Below are positions 36,422 through 47,000 of a stretch of 64,000 nt of DNA, one piece after another. The notes below the pieces were generated by a model. The model was not told the origin of the DNA, did not search any database, and was given only the letters and a program-made list of their open reading frames with translations. The stretch's first letter is position 1, and the number at the start of each line of letters is the position of its first letter. Source of the DNA: Pseudomonadota bacterium (GTDB lineage: Bacteria > Pseudomonadota > Gammaproteobacteria > Burkholderiales > Methylophilaceae). The translations under genes and the position numbers were made by a program. Where the stretch lies: contig JAKQIT010000050.1 of assembly GCA_029556915.1 (NCBI GenBank), positions 62,001 to 126,000 of the forward strand, given 5' to 3'.

Positions 36422-37903
36422 ATGAGTGAGACAAAACATGCAAGCTCGGCATTAGAGCAAGATGCCGCAGATTTAAAAAAAATGGGCTACGAACAAGAGT
36501 TGCACCGACACATGGGTGGTTTTTCTAATTTCGCGATTTCTTTTTCAATTATCTGTATTCTAGCGGGTGGTATATCGGCTTTCCCATTGGCATTAGGTGG
36601 TGCTGGTGGGGCTTCAATAGGGATTGGCTGGCTAGTGGGCGCAGGTTTTGCAACTATTGTGGCCATGGCCATGGCACAAATTTCATCAAGCTACCCAACT
36701 GCAGGCGGCCTGTATCACTGGGGTTCTATTTTAGGTGGTAAAGGGTACGGGTGGTGCACTGCATGGTTTAATTTGCTGGGTCTCATTTTTGTGGTTGCTT
36801 CAGTTAACTTTGGTGTATATGACTTCTTTTTCAAAGGGTTAGCAGCACCTATTATAGGGATAGATGTTTCTGGCTATGGCTACGGTCATCAGATATTTTT
36901 CATCACTTTATTTACTGTGCTTCAGGCAATCTTGATTTATGCTTTTCCTAAATTTACCACTAAAATTACTGACTTATCTGGTTATTTAATTATGGCGATT
37001 GGCGGTATTTTAACCATGTCATTATTAGCATTTAACCAAACACCACTGGATTTTTCACGCCTATTTACCTTTACTAATTTCACTGGCGCTGAGGGCAGTG
37101 TTTGGCCAGCCTCAGAGGGCATGGTCATGCCATTCTTACTGGGGTTATTGCTTGCCATTTATACCATTACAGGTTTTGATGCTTCTGCGCACACTGCGGA
37201 AGAAACACGTGATGCTGCGCGCGCCGTGCCAAAAGGTATTGTAAGTTCGGTTGTTTATTCGGCTATTTTTGGTTATGTGATGATTTGCACCTTTGTGTTG
37301 GTGATGCCCGATGTAGCAACAGGCGTTAAACAAGGGTTTGGCTTTTTTGATGCGTTGCTTGGTACGTTGCCACCCATGCTCAAAGCAGTGTTAGGCTTGG
37401 GTATCTTTTTAGTTAACTTTTTGTGTGGTTTAGCTTGTTTAACTTCCACTTCACGTATGATGTTTGCGTTTGCACGTGATGGCGGCTTACCCGCTTCAAA
37501 TTTGTTGCGTAAAGTGCACCCAACATTAAAAACACCCGTAGCAGCAGTTTGGGTTTCAGCCATTTTAGCGATTGCAGCCACACTTTATGCAGCTGCTTTT
37601 AGTGTGTTGGCGGTGGGTTGTGCGGTATTTTTGTATATTTCATACATTATGCCAACAGCGGCGGGCATTCTAGCCGAAGGTAAAACATGGGTGCATAAAG
37701 GCCCATTTAACTTAGGTGGTTTATCTAAGCCTGTTGCAGTTTTAGCCGTACTTGGGGGTAGCTTTTTAGTGTTCGTTGGGGTGCAGCCACCAAACGAAAA
37801 AGTACTTTATGTAACAATTGCCATGTTAATTGTGATGGGCGTGTTTTGGTTTTTACTCGGTGAGAAAAAACGCTTTAAAGGTCCACCAGCTATTCAAGAA
37901 TAG
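36422..37903 (+). CDS. APC-family permease, probable ethanolamine or amino-acid uptake
   Basis: The 493-residue polytopic protein has about twelve helices. The start GYEQELHRHMGGFSNFAISFSIICILAGGISAFPLAL and SSYPTAGGLYHWGSILGGKGYGW are typical of the GABA/choline-type branch of APC permeases, and FDASAHTAEETRDAARAVPKGIVSS is the conserved mid-protein motif. Divergent placement from eutBC suggests it imports ethanolamine, but family members also carry GABA and other amines. GGGGG lies about 8 bases before the ATG. Confidence 0.82.
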   Translation: MSETKHASSALEQDAADLKKMGYEQELHRHMGGFSNFAISFSIICILAGGISAFPLALGGAGGASIGIGWLVGAGFATIVAMAMAQISSSYPTAGGLYHWGSILGGKGYGWCTAWFNLLGLIFVVASVNFGVYDFFFKGLAAPIIGIDVSGYGYGHQIFFITLFTVLQAILIYAFPKFTTKITDLSGYLIMAIGGILTMSLLAFNQTPLDFSRLFTFTNFTGAEGSVWPASEGMVMPFLLGLLLAIYTITGFDASAHTAEETRDAARAVPKGIVSSVVYSAIFGYVMICTFVLVMPDVATGVKQGFGFFDALLGTLPPMLKAVLGLGIFLVNFLCGLACLTSTSRMMFAFARDGGLPASNLLRKVHPTLKTPVAAVWVSAILAIAATLYAAAFSVLAVGCAVFLYISYIMPTAAGILAEGKTWVHKGPFNLGGLSKPVAVLAVLGGSFLVFVGVQPPNEKVLYVTIAMLIVMGVFWFLLGEKKRFKGPPAIQE

Positions 37904-37919
37904 TTTCTAAAAAACCTAT

Positions 37920-37951
37920 AAACCGCTTTGCGCAAGCTTAGCGGTTTTTTT
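37920..37951 (+). terminator. Terminator after the permease
   Basis: Arms AACCGCT and AGCGGTT with a 12-base loop, followed by seven T. Confidence 0.85.
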
Positions 37952-38090
37952 ATGAGTTGAGTTTTATATGTTTTTAACTTTGTGTCAAAATCTTGATTGA
38001 TAAGTGCTAGCCCCTACGAACTTTTTAAAGACATCTTTGCCGAATCTTGCAACAGGAGTTCCTAACAACAAGTTTAAGGAGGAACAGAAA

Positions 38091-38639
38091 ATGGCTAAGA
38101 TTGACCGTGTATTGGTGGGTGAAGCGCTGGTGATTGATAATCGCCCAGGCATTGAGAACTGCCCTGATTTACGCAACGTGGCGCATATTGATTTGGTCAT
38201 GGGACCGCGTGGCAGTTATGCTGAAGAGGCGTTCTGCCGCACTTTGACCGACCAAAAGCAAGGCGCAAATGGTTTGTTGGCAATTGTTGCACCCAATATG
38301 ATGGTGAAGCCTGCCACCGTGATGTTTAATAAAGTGACTATTCGTAATGAGAAACAAGCAGTGCAGATGTTTGGGCCAGCGCAACGTGGGGTGGCTATAG
38401 CGGTGATGGACTGTGTCGCAGATGGTACTATACCCAAAGCAGAGGTTGAGAATGTTTTTATTTGCGTGGGGGTTTATATCAGTACCCGGGCCGATATGGA
38501 CGAGCGTGTGCAGGATTGGAATTATGAAGCAACTAAACAAGCGATTAAAAACGCAGTTAATGGCCAACCCAATATTGATAAGCTATTAGCCAACTACAAA
38601 GATAGCTCGCATCCGTTTGAGGCTAAGCGTGCCGCCTGA
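38091..38639 (+). CDS. fae: Formaldehyde-activating enzyme homologue
   Basis: The 182-residue protein of the Fae family catalyses condensation of formaldehyde with tetrahydromethanopterin. The core matches well: HIDLVMGPRGSYAEEAF, VAPNMMVKPATVMFNKVTIRNEKQAVQMFGPAQRGVA, ENVFICVGVYI and NYEATKQAIKNAVNG. The catalytic His is present (His32 in NVAHIDLV). Compared with classic Fae (His17), about 15 extra residues (around IDNRPGIENCPDLR) precede it, and the tail is longer, so it may be a divergent paralogue. A perfect AAGGAGG precedes the ATG. It stands alone, not beside other H4MPT genes. Confidence 0.9.
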   Translation: MAKIDRVLVGEALVIDNRPGIENCPDLRNVAHIDLVMGPRGSYAEEAFCRTLTDQKQGANGLLAIVAPNMMVKPATVMFNKVTIRNEKQAVQMFGPAQRGVAIAVMDCVADGTIPKAEVENVFICVGVYISTRADMDERVQDWNYEATKQAIKNAVNGQPNIDKLLANYKDSSHPFEAKRAA

Positions 38640-38650
38640 TAAACAAAGTA

Positions 38651-38679
38651 AAAAAGCCCGAAAATTCGGGCTTTTCTAT
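38651..38679 (+). terminator. Terminator between fae and htpG, probably bidirectional
   Basis: Arms AAAAGCCCGAA and TTCGGGCTTTT around AA lie between convergent gene ends. Confidence 0.9.
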
Positions 38680-38701
38680 GAATAACTAGCTAAATAAGCG
38701 G

Positions 38702-40597
38702 CTATGCAATCAAGCTATTCATGCGTTTTACAAAACTTGCTGGGTCATCTAGCTGACCGCCCTCAGCAAGTAAGGCTTGATCAAACAGCACATGCGCTAA
38801 CTCGTTTTGCACACTGGTTTCGCTTTCAGATTCAATCCGTTTCACTAATTTGTGCGTTGGGTTGATTTCTAAAATCGGTTTACTTTCTGGCGCTTGTTGG
38901 CCTGCCGCTTTAAGCATACGTGTCAAGTTGCCAGACATATCAAACTTATCGCTCACCAAACATGCTGGCGAATCGGTCAGGCGGTGTGTCACGCGTACTT
39001 CTTTGACTTTATCGCCTAGCGTGCTTTTTATTTTTTCAACTAAAGTTTTAGCTTCTTCTTCAATTTTCTTCTGAATTTCTTTTTCAGTGTCGGTTTCAAG
39101 TTTGCCTAAGTCTAAGTCGCCTTTGGCAATAGATTGCAGTTTTTTACCTTCAAATTCAGTTAAGCTGCCTAATAACCACTCATCCACACGGTCGCTCATC
39201 AGCAAAACCTCGATGCCTTTTTTGCGGAAGATTTCCAAGTGCGGGCTGTGTTGAGCAGCGGCGAACGTGTCAGCGGTAATATAGTAAATCACCTCTTGCT
39301 CAGGCTGCATGCGGCTAATGTAATCGCTGAGCGATACGTTTTGCTCGTCTGTGTCCGCCTTGGTTGAGGCAAAACGTAACAAGCCGGCAATTTTATCTTT
39401 GTTAGCAAAATCTTCACCTGGGCCTTCTTTTAGCACGCGGCCAAACTCTTTCCAGAATTTTGTGTAGTCTTCAGGCTTATCTTTGGCCATATCTTCAAGC
39501 AACCCAAGCACTTTTTTCACTGAGCCATTTTTAATGGCTTCCACATCGCGGCTAGATTGCAAAATCTCGCGCGAAACATTAAGCGGCAAATCAGCAGTAT
39601 CAATCACACCGCGCACAAAGCGCAAATATTGCGGCATGAGTTTTTCCGCGTCTTCCATAATAAACACACGCTTCACGTACAACTTAATGCCGTGGCGGCG
39701 TTCGCGGTCGTATAAATCAAACGGCGCTTTTGATGGAATATAGAGTAATGAAATATACTCTTGTTTGCCTTCCACGCGGCTGTGCGTGTAAGCCAGCGGC
39801 GCTTCGTAATCATGCGAAGCATGTTTATAAAACTCGTGATACTCTTCTTCGCTAATATCGTTTTTACTGCGTGCCCACAAGGCGGAGGCTTTGTTCACGG
39901 TTTCCAGCTCGTCGAGTGTGACCATCTCGCCACCTGCACCATTTTCGCCTTCTTTCCACTCAGTCTTGTTCATCAAAATCGGTAAGGTGATGTGGTCAGA
40001 GTATTTACGGATGATGGATTTTAATTGCCAATCATTTAAAAACTCATCTTCATCAGCACGTAAATGCAACACGATTTCTGTACCACGGCTGGTTTTATCA
40101 GCCGCTTCAATGGTGAAGTCGCCTTCACCCGCAGATTCCCAACGCACCGATTCAATGCTGCCTGCGCGGCGCGTAGTAAGCGTTACTTTATCGGCGATAA
40201 TAAAGGCAGAGTAAAAGCCCACGCCAAATTGACCAATCAAATTGGCATCTTTGGCTTGGTCGCCACTCAATGCTTGCATAAATTCTTTAGTGCCGGATTT
40301 TGCAATCGTACCGATATTGGCAATGACCTCATCGCGGCTCATACCAATGCCGTTATCTGAGATGGTGATGGTGCGGGCGGCTTTATCAAAGCTCACTTTA
40401 ATGTTTAAATCGCTGTCGTTTTCATACAGTGCGCCATTGCTAATCGCCTCAAAACGCAATTTATCTGCCGCGTCAGATGCGTTAGAAATCAGCTCGCGCA
40501 ATACAATTTCTTTATTGGAATACAGCGAATGAATCATCAACTGTAAAAGTTGTTTGACTTCAGCCTGAAAGGCCATGGACTGTTTGGCTTGTGCCAT
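38702..40597 (-). CDS. htpG: Chaperone HtpG (bacterial Hsp90)
   Basis: The product is about 631 residues. The N-terminal ATPase shows [50 protein letters not shown] and [15 protein letters not shown]; middle and dimerisation domains follow ([32 protein letters not shown]). The start [11 protein letters not shown] at 40597 has AGGAG 9 bases upstream; a longer frame to 40624 is discounted. Confidence 0.96.
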   Translation of the reverse strand: MAQAKQSMAFQAEVKQLLQLMIHSLYSNKEIVLRELISNASDAADKLRFEAISNGALYENDSDLNIKVSFDKAARTITISDNGIGMSRDEVIANIGTIAKSGTKEFMQALSGDQAKDANLIGQFGVGFYSAFIIADKVTLTTRRAGSIESVRWESAGEGDFTIEAADKTSRGTEIVLHLRADEDEFLNDWQLKSIIRKYSDHITLPILMNKTEWKEGENGAGGEMVTLDELETVNKASALWARSKNDISEEEYHEFYKHASHDYEAPLAYTHSRVEGKQEYISLLYIPSKAPFDLYDRERRHGIKLYVKRVFIMEDAEKLMPQYLRFVRGVIDTADLPLNVSREILQSSRDVEAIKNGSVKKVLGLLEDMAKDKPEDYTKFWKEFGRVLKEGPGEDFANKDKIAGLLRFASTKADTDEQNVSLSDYISRMQPEQEVIYYITADTFAAAQHSPHLEIFRKKGIEVLLMSDRVDEWLLGSLTEFEGKKLQSIAKGDLDLGKLETDTEKEIQKKIEEEAKTLVEKIKSTLGDKVKEVRVTHRLTDSPACLVSDKFDMSGNLTRMLKAAGQQAPESKPILEINPTHKLVKRIESESETSVQNELAHVLFDQALLAEGGQLDDPASFVKRMNSLIA

Positions 40598-40714
40598 GAA
40601 AAAACTCCTGAAAATATTAAACAAACACTTCAGAGTTTATGCGGGCGGAAGGTGAGAATTTCAAGCCTAAAAATGCAATTATTTTTGATGAAAATACATA
40701 CATATCATTTCACC

Positions 40715-40769
40715 TCCTCTGCAAGCCAGTATCCATGAGGCTTGCAGAGGCATAAAAATCTCTCGGGAG
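40715..40769 (+). repeat. REP-like palindrome, copy 9
   Basis: CCTCTGCAAGCC, loop AGTATCCATGA, GGCTTGCAGAGG, a perfect 12-bp stem, then CATAAAAATCTCTCGGG. Probably closest to the intact form. Confidence 0.88.
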
Positions 40770-40791
40770 TTTTTATTCAACTTTAAAAGCA

Positions 40792-40822
40792 ATAAAAAAG
40801 CACGCATGTGCGTGCATTTTTC
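40792..40822 (-). terminator. Terminator after the second PEP-CTERM gene
   Basis: GCACGCA / TGCGTGC with A-rich and T-rich flanks, 20-odd bases beyond the stop on the minus strand. Confidence 0.8.
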
Positions 40823-40842
40823 ATCCGTTATTTGGCTGAAAT

Positions 40843-41478
40843 TTAGGATTTTTTACGGCGAGCAGAAAAACCGATTAACCCTAAACCTGCCAGTAACATA
40901 GCGTAGGTTTCAGGCTCTGGCACATTGCTCACACTGGTTACGCTAATGTTATCAATCCCTACTTGCTCATCAGGAAAGGAGCTGCTGACAAAGTTTTCAG
41001 TTGAAAGTGTCAAACTGGTGACATTGCTAAGCACACTTGCAAGATTGCTACCCCAAACTGCTTGAGATAGTACGGCGCTATAGCTAGTCCATAAGCCATT
41101 GTTGGGTGGGTTGCTTGCGCTTGGGGATAAATCGAAACTCACAGATTGCGCGCCGCTGCTAATGGTGACTGTGCCAAAGCCGTTATAGTCGGATAAACGA
41201 TTATTGCTGTTAAGCGCATCAAATGACAAAGTACCGTTTAGATAAGCTGACCAATTACCCAAAGCGCTAACTGGCGCATGCAAGGCCATGTCGTTGCTGT
41301 TGGTATCAGTCGTATTAAGATAGCCGCCTGAATTACCACCTGAACTTACATAGGTTAAATCACCGTCAGTTAAGGTCCAGCCTTGGGTATCAGCATCAAA
41401 ACTATAAAGGATGTTGGCCTGCGCGCCTTGAGCAGCTAGACCTGAGAGTAAAACGAGTAATGCGTAAGGTGCTTTCAT
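40843..41478 (-). CDS. PEP-CTERM sorted protein, carbohydrate-binding-like body
   Basis: The 211-residue protein has a signal peptide (MKAPYALLVLLSGLAAQGAQA), a beta-rich body beginning ILYSFDADTQGWTLTDGDLTYVSSGGNSGGYL, reminiscent of laminin-G/CBM-type jelly rolls, and the C-terminal sorting signal VPEPETYAMLLAGLGLIGFSARRKKS. It is a likely exosortase substrate exported to the surface or matrix. A good ribosome site (AGGAG) precedes the ATG. It shares only the sorting tail with the protein at 20265. Confidence 0.85.
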   Translation of the reverse strand: MKAPYALLVLLSGLAAQGAQANILYSFDADTQGWTLTDGDLTYVSSGGNSGGYLNTTDTNSNDMALHAPVSALGNWSAYLNGTLSFDALNSNNRLSDYNGFGTVTISSGAQSVSFDLSPSASNPPNNGLWTSYSAVLSQAVWGSNLASVLSNVTSLTLSTENFVSSSFPDEQVGIDNISVTSVSNVPEPETYAMLLAGLGLIGFSARRKKS

Positions 41479-41659
41479 ACTTTTCTCCTACCTATTGTTA
41501 AGTTGAAAAAAAAAGACACTCAGTAAAACAACATTCATAGTTGAGTATACAACAGAATGGATTATTAGCGATATTTGTTGCAAGCAGGTGGAGATGCGCG
41601 TAAAAATTGCTAATGTAAAGTGGCATTTATTAAAAAATTTACCATGCATCTAATTTGGG

Positions 41660-41715
41660 CGCCCTGCAAGCCTTATTCTATGAGGCTTCCAGAGGCATAA
41701 ATTTTTCTCGGAGGG
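41660..41715 (+). repeat. REP-like palindrome, copy 10 (second loop type)
   Basis: GCCCTGCAAGCC, loop TTATTCTATGA, GGCTTCCAGAGGC, then ATAAATTTTTCTCGGAG. The loop differs from the AGTATCCATGC class. It lies in the 41479-41760 gap, which has no gene. Confidence 0.78.
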
Positions 41716-41760
41716 TAATTGATGCTTTTAACTACATTTTTACAGCTAAAAAATACCGTG

Positions 41761-43053
41761 TTAAGTCAGCACATCTGCCCAAATATTTTGTGCCCAAGCG
41801 TGTGCAAAAAAGCCTTCTTCTTCGCTTGATTTTACGGATACGCCGCCACCTTCGGCAGGTAACATTATTTTTTTGTTGACATCATAGCGATACACATTGG
41901 CTACATGTACGGCTTGTTTGTCATCCACAAAGCTGTAGCAGGTGTTGGCAAACACAGGGGTGGGGTCAGGCGCTTGGCCTTGCATCAGTTGCACAATGGC
42001 GCTAGCACAGACGCGCGCTTGGCTGGTGGCAATGTGAGCAGATTTTGGCAAGCCAGATGATACGCTATCGCCCACCACATGCACGTTAGGTGCTTTTTTT
42101 GACTCATAAGAAAGAAAGTCAACTTCGCACCAAGGGTAATCCTCTTCAAGCAGGTTGGCCATTTGCGCAGGTTTGCCTGCGCGTTGTGGCGGAATAATAT
42201 TGAGCACGTCGGCTTTCACTTGTTCAAACTCAGTGCTCACGGTTTTAGTGGCAACATCCACGCTGGTGATGGCGCTATCGGGGCGATATTCCACAATATT
42301 ATGGTAAAGTTCAGTCCATGCTTTTAAAAATAGCCCTTTTTTGGAGATGACTTCTGCGTTGGCATCCAGCACTATCACTTTACTTTTTGGTTTATTTTTT
42401 TTGAGGTAACTCGCCACTTGGCAGGCGCGCTCATACGGGCCGGGTGGGCAGCGGTAGGGCGCTTTGGGCACGTTCATCACAAACACGCCGCCATCAGGCA
42501 TGGCTTCAAGTTGTTTGCGCAAATTTTCAGTTTGCCAGCCGGCTTTCCACGCATGGGGGATTTTTTCCTGTGCTTCCATACTTTGCAGCATGGGTAAAGT
42601 GTCGTAATTAAAATCCACCCCCGGCGCAATAATCAAGCGGTCATAGCTAATTTCACCGCGCTGCATTTTTACTTTCTTGGCTTGTGTATCCACAGCGGTG
42701 ACTTCATCTTGCACCCATTTAACCCCATGGTTTTTTTGCACTAAATCATAGCCAAAGGTGATGTCGTTAATCGTTTTGCTACCGCCCAATACCAAATTGC
42801 TGATGGGGCACGATACGAATTGGCTATTTTTTTCAACCACCACCACTTCAATATTGCCCAAACTCCACATGCGAATATATTTAGCCGCTGTGGTTCCAGC
42901 ATAGCCGCCGCCAATGACCACCACGCGACCTAGTGGTGGTTTGCTTGCAAGGGCAAAAGCGTTTTGGCTGACTAACAGTGCGCCAGCCGCACCCGTGGTT
43001 TTAATAAAATCACGGCGTGTCATATTGAGTGCTTCACGGCTCGTTTTAGTCAT
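41761..43053 (-). CDS. fccB: Flavocytochrome c sulfide dehydrogenase, flavoprotein subunit
   Basis: The 430-residue periplasmic flavoprotein is exported by Tat (MTRRDFIKTTGAAGALLVSQNAFA, twin Arg). It has the FAD-binding VVVIGGGYAGTTAAKYIRM, the flavin-linkage/active-site region QFVSCPISNLVLGG, and RCPPGPYERACQV. It oxidises sulfide and passes electrons to a cytochrome c; a monohaem cytochrome gene overlaps its 5' end by eight bases. The pair matches FccAB / SoxF-type units in non-phototrophic betaproteobacteria. Confidence 0.9.
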   Translation of the reverse strand: MTKTSREALNMTRRDFIKTTGAAGALLVSQNAFALASKPPLGRVVVIGGGYAGTTAAKYIRMWSLGNIEVVVVEKNSQFVSCPISNLVLGGSKTINDITFGYDLVQKNHGVKWVQDEVTAVDTQAKKVKMQRGEISYDRLIIAPGVDFNYDTLPMLQSMEAQEKIPHAWKAGWQTENLRKQLEAMPDGGVFVMNVPKAPYRCPPGPYERACQVASYLKKNKPKSKVIVLDANAEVISKKGLFLKAWTELYHNIVEYRPDSAITSVDVATKTVSTEFEQVKADVLNIIPPQRAGKPAQMANLLEEDYPWCEVDFLSYESKKAPNVHVVGDSVSSGLPKSAHIATSQARVCASAIVQLMQGQAPDPTPVFANTCYSFVDDKQAVHVANVYRYDVNKKIMLPAEGGGVSVKSSEEEGFFAHAWAQNIWADVLT

Positions 43054-43444
43054 GGTTGGCTTTCAAAACTTGAGGGGCGATAGGATTTGCATTGGTCGGT
43101 TTTTGTTGCGCAAAAAAATCAGCTAACTGCTTAATTTCAGCTTCAGTTAAACCTCTGGCATGGTGGTGCATCACAGTTGATCTGCGGCTGCCATCTTTAA
43201 ACCCCAGCATTTTGGTGGTGAAATCAGTGCGGTCTTTACCTGCGAGCACCGCGTTACGCTCAATCGTGTTACCGGTTACCGCGTTGCCCAATGTGCCATG
43301 GCAAGCCGCGCACGATGCAGCTATCACACGCGTGTGGAGTGGTATGGTAGAAATAACAACATCCTCGGCAGCAAGGCCAATATTTGGCCCAACTACGGAG
43401 GATGCAATTAAAAATAATACTGTTTTAAATAGTTTTTTTGTCAT
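43046..43444 (-). CDS. Monohaem cytochrome c, FccA-like partner
   Basis: The 132-residue protein has a signal peptide (about 1-25, ending GLAA) and one haem site SCAACHGTLGNAV. A Met ligand is likely in TVMHHHARGLTEAEIKQLADFF. It lies directly before fccB and is probably the electron acceptor subunit. Classic dihaem FccA is longer, so this is the monohaem form. Confidence 0.85.
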   Translation of the reverse strand: MTKKLFKTVLFLIASSVVGPNIGLAAEDVVISTIPLHTRVIAASCAACHGTLGNAVTGNTIERNAVLAGKDRTDFTTKMLGFKDGSRRSTVMHHHARGLTEAEIKQLADFFAQQKPTNANPIAPQVLKANHD

Positions 43445-43542
43445 AACAATGGGCCAATAGAGTTGAGCGCATTGTCATTTTAATGATTTATAGCAAAAGT
43501 TGCGTGACTATTGTCACAAAATAGGGGTTTTAAATTTTACAA

Positions 43543-44040
43543 TTAATCAGGTTCTTCAAAGCATTTTTGCTCTTTACAACCATCATCTTTAACGCCTAAG
43601 CCAGTTAAAAATTCTATCATTTGCTTATTATCCGCATCTTGAAATGGGCGCAACAATGAAACATTGGCTTTCAATTTTTTGTTAACATCTGCACCGCTTT
43701 TAGCTAATAAAGTAGCCATGTCTTTAAAGTTACCAAAGGCTGCAAGATGAAAAGCCGTATTTTTTGATAGCGGGTGAATGTAATCTAGCTCAGCTCCTTT
43801 GCTAATTAGGTAGGTAGCCACCTCAATTTGACCTTTGTTAGCCGCCATTTGTAATGGAGACCAAGCAAAAGATTTGTAGTTTGCATTTGCAGGGTCTGCT
43901 TCAACAAATTTTTTGACTACTTTAATGTCGCCTTCAGTAATTGCGTTTACAAATTCAAGTGATTCATCATCCGTCACAGCATGAGATTGCAAAGAAAAAC
44001 TTAACGCTAAAACTGCCAATAGTGCACTCAACCATTTCAT
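43543..44040 (-). CDS. Periplasmic ankyrin-repeat protein
   Basis: The product is about 165 residues: signal peptide (MKWLSALLAVLALSFSLQSHA), then three or four ankyrin repeats (SFAWSPLQMAANKGQIEVATYLISKGAELDY, NTAFHLAAFGNFKDMATLLAKSGADVNKK). The tail contains two Cys (GCKEQKCFEEPD). GGAGAG precedes ATG 44040. Such proteins bind partner proteins and often sit beside catalases or toxins; here the neighbours give no hint. Confidence 0.8.
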   Translation of the reverse strand: MKWLSALLAVLALSFSLQSHAVTDDESLEFVNAITEGDIKVVKKFVEADPANANYKSFAWSPLQMAANKGQIEVATYLISKGAELDYIHPLSKNTAFHLAAFGNFKDMATLLAKSGADVNKKLKANVSLLRPFQDADNKQMIEFLTGLGVKDDGCKEQKCFEEPD

Positions 44041-44092
44041 GTAATTACTCTCCAAAAGTCTTAAAATTTACTACAAAAAATTAACAAAAAAA

Positions 44093-47000
44093 CTAAGCTA
44101 CATGTTTTCTTGCATTGCGGAACATCCGCATCCAAGCGCTATCTTCATCATTGCCACAGCGTGTCCACGTGTTTTGCACATTACGAATCACGCGTTCAGG
44201 GTGTGGCATCATAATACTAAAACGGCCATCTGTGCTAGTGAAACCTGTTAAACCTTGCGGCGAGCCGTTAGGGTTAAACGGGTATTGTTCTGTCGGCGTT
44301 GACGCGTTATCAATAAAGCGCATCGTGGCCAATTTTTTCGCTAGCACACTATTGACCATCGAACTGTCAGAAGGTTCTTTGTTTACATACTCGGTAAACC
44401 CTTCACCATGCGCCACGGCAATCGGCATTTTGCTACCTGCCATGCCGCTAAAGAATAAAGAAGGTGACTCTAAAATTTCAACCATTGCCAAACGCGCCTC
44501 AAATTGCTCCGATTTATTCTTCACAAAATGCGGCCAATGTGCGGTGCCGGGGATGATGCTGTGCAGATTGCTCATCATTTGGCAACCATTACATACGCCT
44601 AGCGCAAAGCTATCCGCACGGTTAAAAAACGCTGAAAATTCATCGCGCGCGCGCGCATTAAATAAAATAGACTTTGCCCAGCCTTCGCCAGCACCTAACA
44701 CATCACCATAGCTAAAGCCCCCGCACGCCACAAAGCCCGCAAACTCTTTAAGTGAAACACGGCCAGCAATAATGTCGCTCATGTGTACATCAAAAGTGGC
44801 AAAGCCTGCGCGGTCAAACGATGCGGCCATTTCCACATGGCCATTCACGCCTTGCTCGCGCAAAATCGCCATTTTAGGGCGTGCGCCAGTGTTAATGAAT
44901 GGCACAGCAATATTCTCTGTTGGATTGAAGGTTAGTTCGGTAAATAACCCGCGATTATGTTCATCTAAAATGCGGTCATATTCTTGCTGTGCGCAGTCTG
45001 GGTTGTCGCGCAGTTTTTGCATTTGGTAAGTGGTTTCAGACCAAGCGCGGTGCAAGTTCACACGGCTATCTGCAAAAATCACGTTGCCATTTTGTTTAAT
45101 TTCAATGCTGTTGCCTGTCACTACATCGCCAATCACATGGGCTAAGCCATTAAATTGTGCGGCAATCGTTTGTGCATCTGCAGCGGCAACTTGAATCACC
45201 GCCCCTAGCTCTTCGTTATACAGCACGCTGACTGCATCACCTTGCAGGCCAGAAATATCCACGTTCAGACCGCAATGCCCAGCAAAAGCCATTTCAACCA
45301 AAGTGGTAAATAAGCCACCATCTGAGCGGTCGTGATAAGCCAATAGCTTGCCATCAAGGTTGAGTTGTTGAATGGTATTGAAAAAGTGCTTTAATTGCGC
45401 GGCATCATCTACATCAGGTGCTACATCGCCCACTGCACCATACACTTGCGCAAGGCTAGAGCCACCCATACGGTTTTTACCCGCACCTAAATCTATCGCA
45501 ATCAGCTTGCTTGGCACATCAGTTTGCAATTGCGGAGTCAGTGTTTTACGTGCATCTGCGGTGGTGGCAAATGCCGTCACAACTAGAGAAATAGGCGAGG
45601 TCACCGCTTTTTTCTCGCCCTTGTCATCCCACACGGTCTTCATACTCATGGAATCTTTACCCACGGGGATGCTCACACCTAACTGCGGGCATAACTCCAT
45701 ACCGACTGCTTTCACTGTGGCGTACATGGCGGCGTCTTCGCCTGCGTGGCCTGCTGGCGCCATCCAATTGGCGGACAGTTTTAAATTGCTGATGTCATCA
45801 ATTTGGCAAGCGGCAATATTGGTTATCGCTTCGCCAATCGCCATTCGGCCAGAAGCAGGGGCGTTAATCAATGCCAATGGCGCACGTTCGCCAATCGCAA
45901 AGGCTTCGCCACTATAAGTTTCATATCCTGCTAGTGTCACAGCCACATCCGCCACAGGCACTTGCCATGGGCCTACCATTTGTTCACGCGCCACTAAACC
46001 TGTGACTGAACGGTCGCCAATGGTGATGAGGAACGTTTTATCGGCCACGCCTGGTAGGCGCAACACGCGCGCTGCTGCTTCTTTTAAGTCCACTTTATTG
46101 GTGTCAAATGCGCTGAAGGTTTTTTGCACACTTTTCACATCGCGCGTCATTTTTGGTGGCTTGCCAAGTAAAACAGACATATCCATATCAACAGGCTTGT
46201 TAGCAAAGTGCGTATCTTCAACTGTTAAATGACGCTCTTCTGTGGCAACTCCCACCACCGCAAATGGGCAGCGCTCACGCTCGCAAATTTCTTTAAAACG
46301 CGGTAAATCTTCTTGCGCAATCGCCATCACATATCGCTCTTGCGCTTCATTGCTCCAAAGCTCGCGCGGTGACATGCCAGGCTCTTCGTTATGCACGTCA
46401 CGCAACTGAAACACCGCACCCACGCCTGCGTCATTCACCAACTCAGGGAACGCGTTTGAAATACCGCCTGCGCCTACATCGTGAATGCTTAAAATGGGGT
46501 TTTTATCACCCAACTGCCAGCAACGGTCAATCACTTCTTGCGCACGGCGCTCTAGCTCTGGATTGCCGCGTTGTACAGAGTCAAAGTCTAAATTTTCAAC
46601 GTTGCTGCCTGTATCCATACTCGATGCTGCGCCGCCGCCCAAGCCAATCAGCATGGCAGGGCCGCCGAGCTGAATTAACGCTGCACCAACAGGAATAGGG
46701 TTCTTTTTAGAATGGCTGGCTGAAATGTTGCCTATGCCGCCTGCCAACATAATGGGCTTATGGTAGCCGCGCATTTCGCTATTAGATTCCAATTCAAAAG
46801 TGCGGAAATACCCCGCAATATTCGGGCGGCCAAATTCGTTGTTATACGCCGCGCCGCCCAATGGGCCATCAATCATAATTTGTAGCGGTGAGGCAATGCG
46901 GCTAGGGCGGCCGTATTGTGTCTTCTCCCATGGTTGCTCAAAATTTGGGATATTTAAATTTGAAACTGAAAACCCCGTTAAACCCGCTTTAGGCTTAGAG

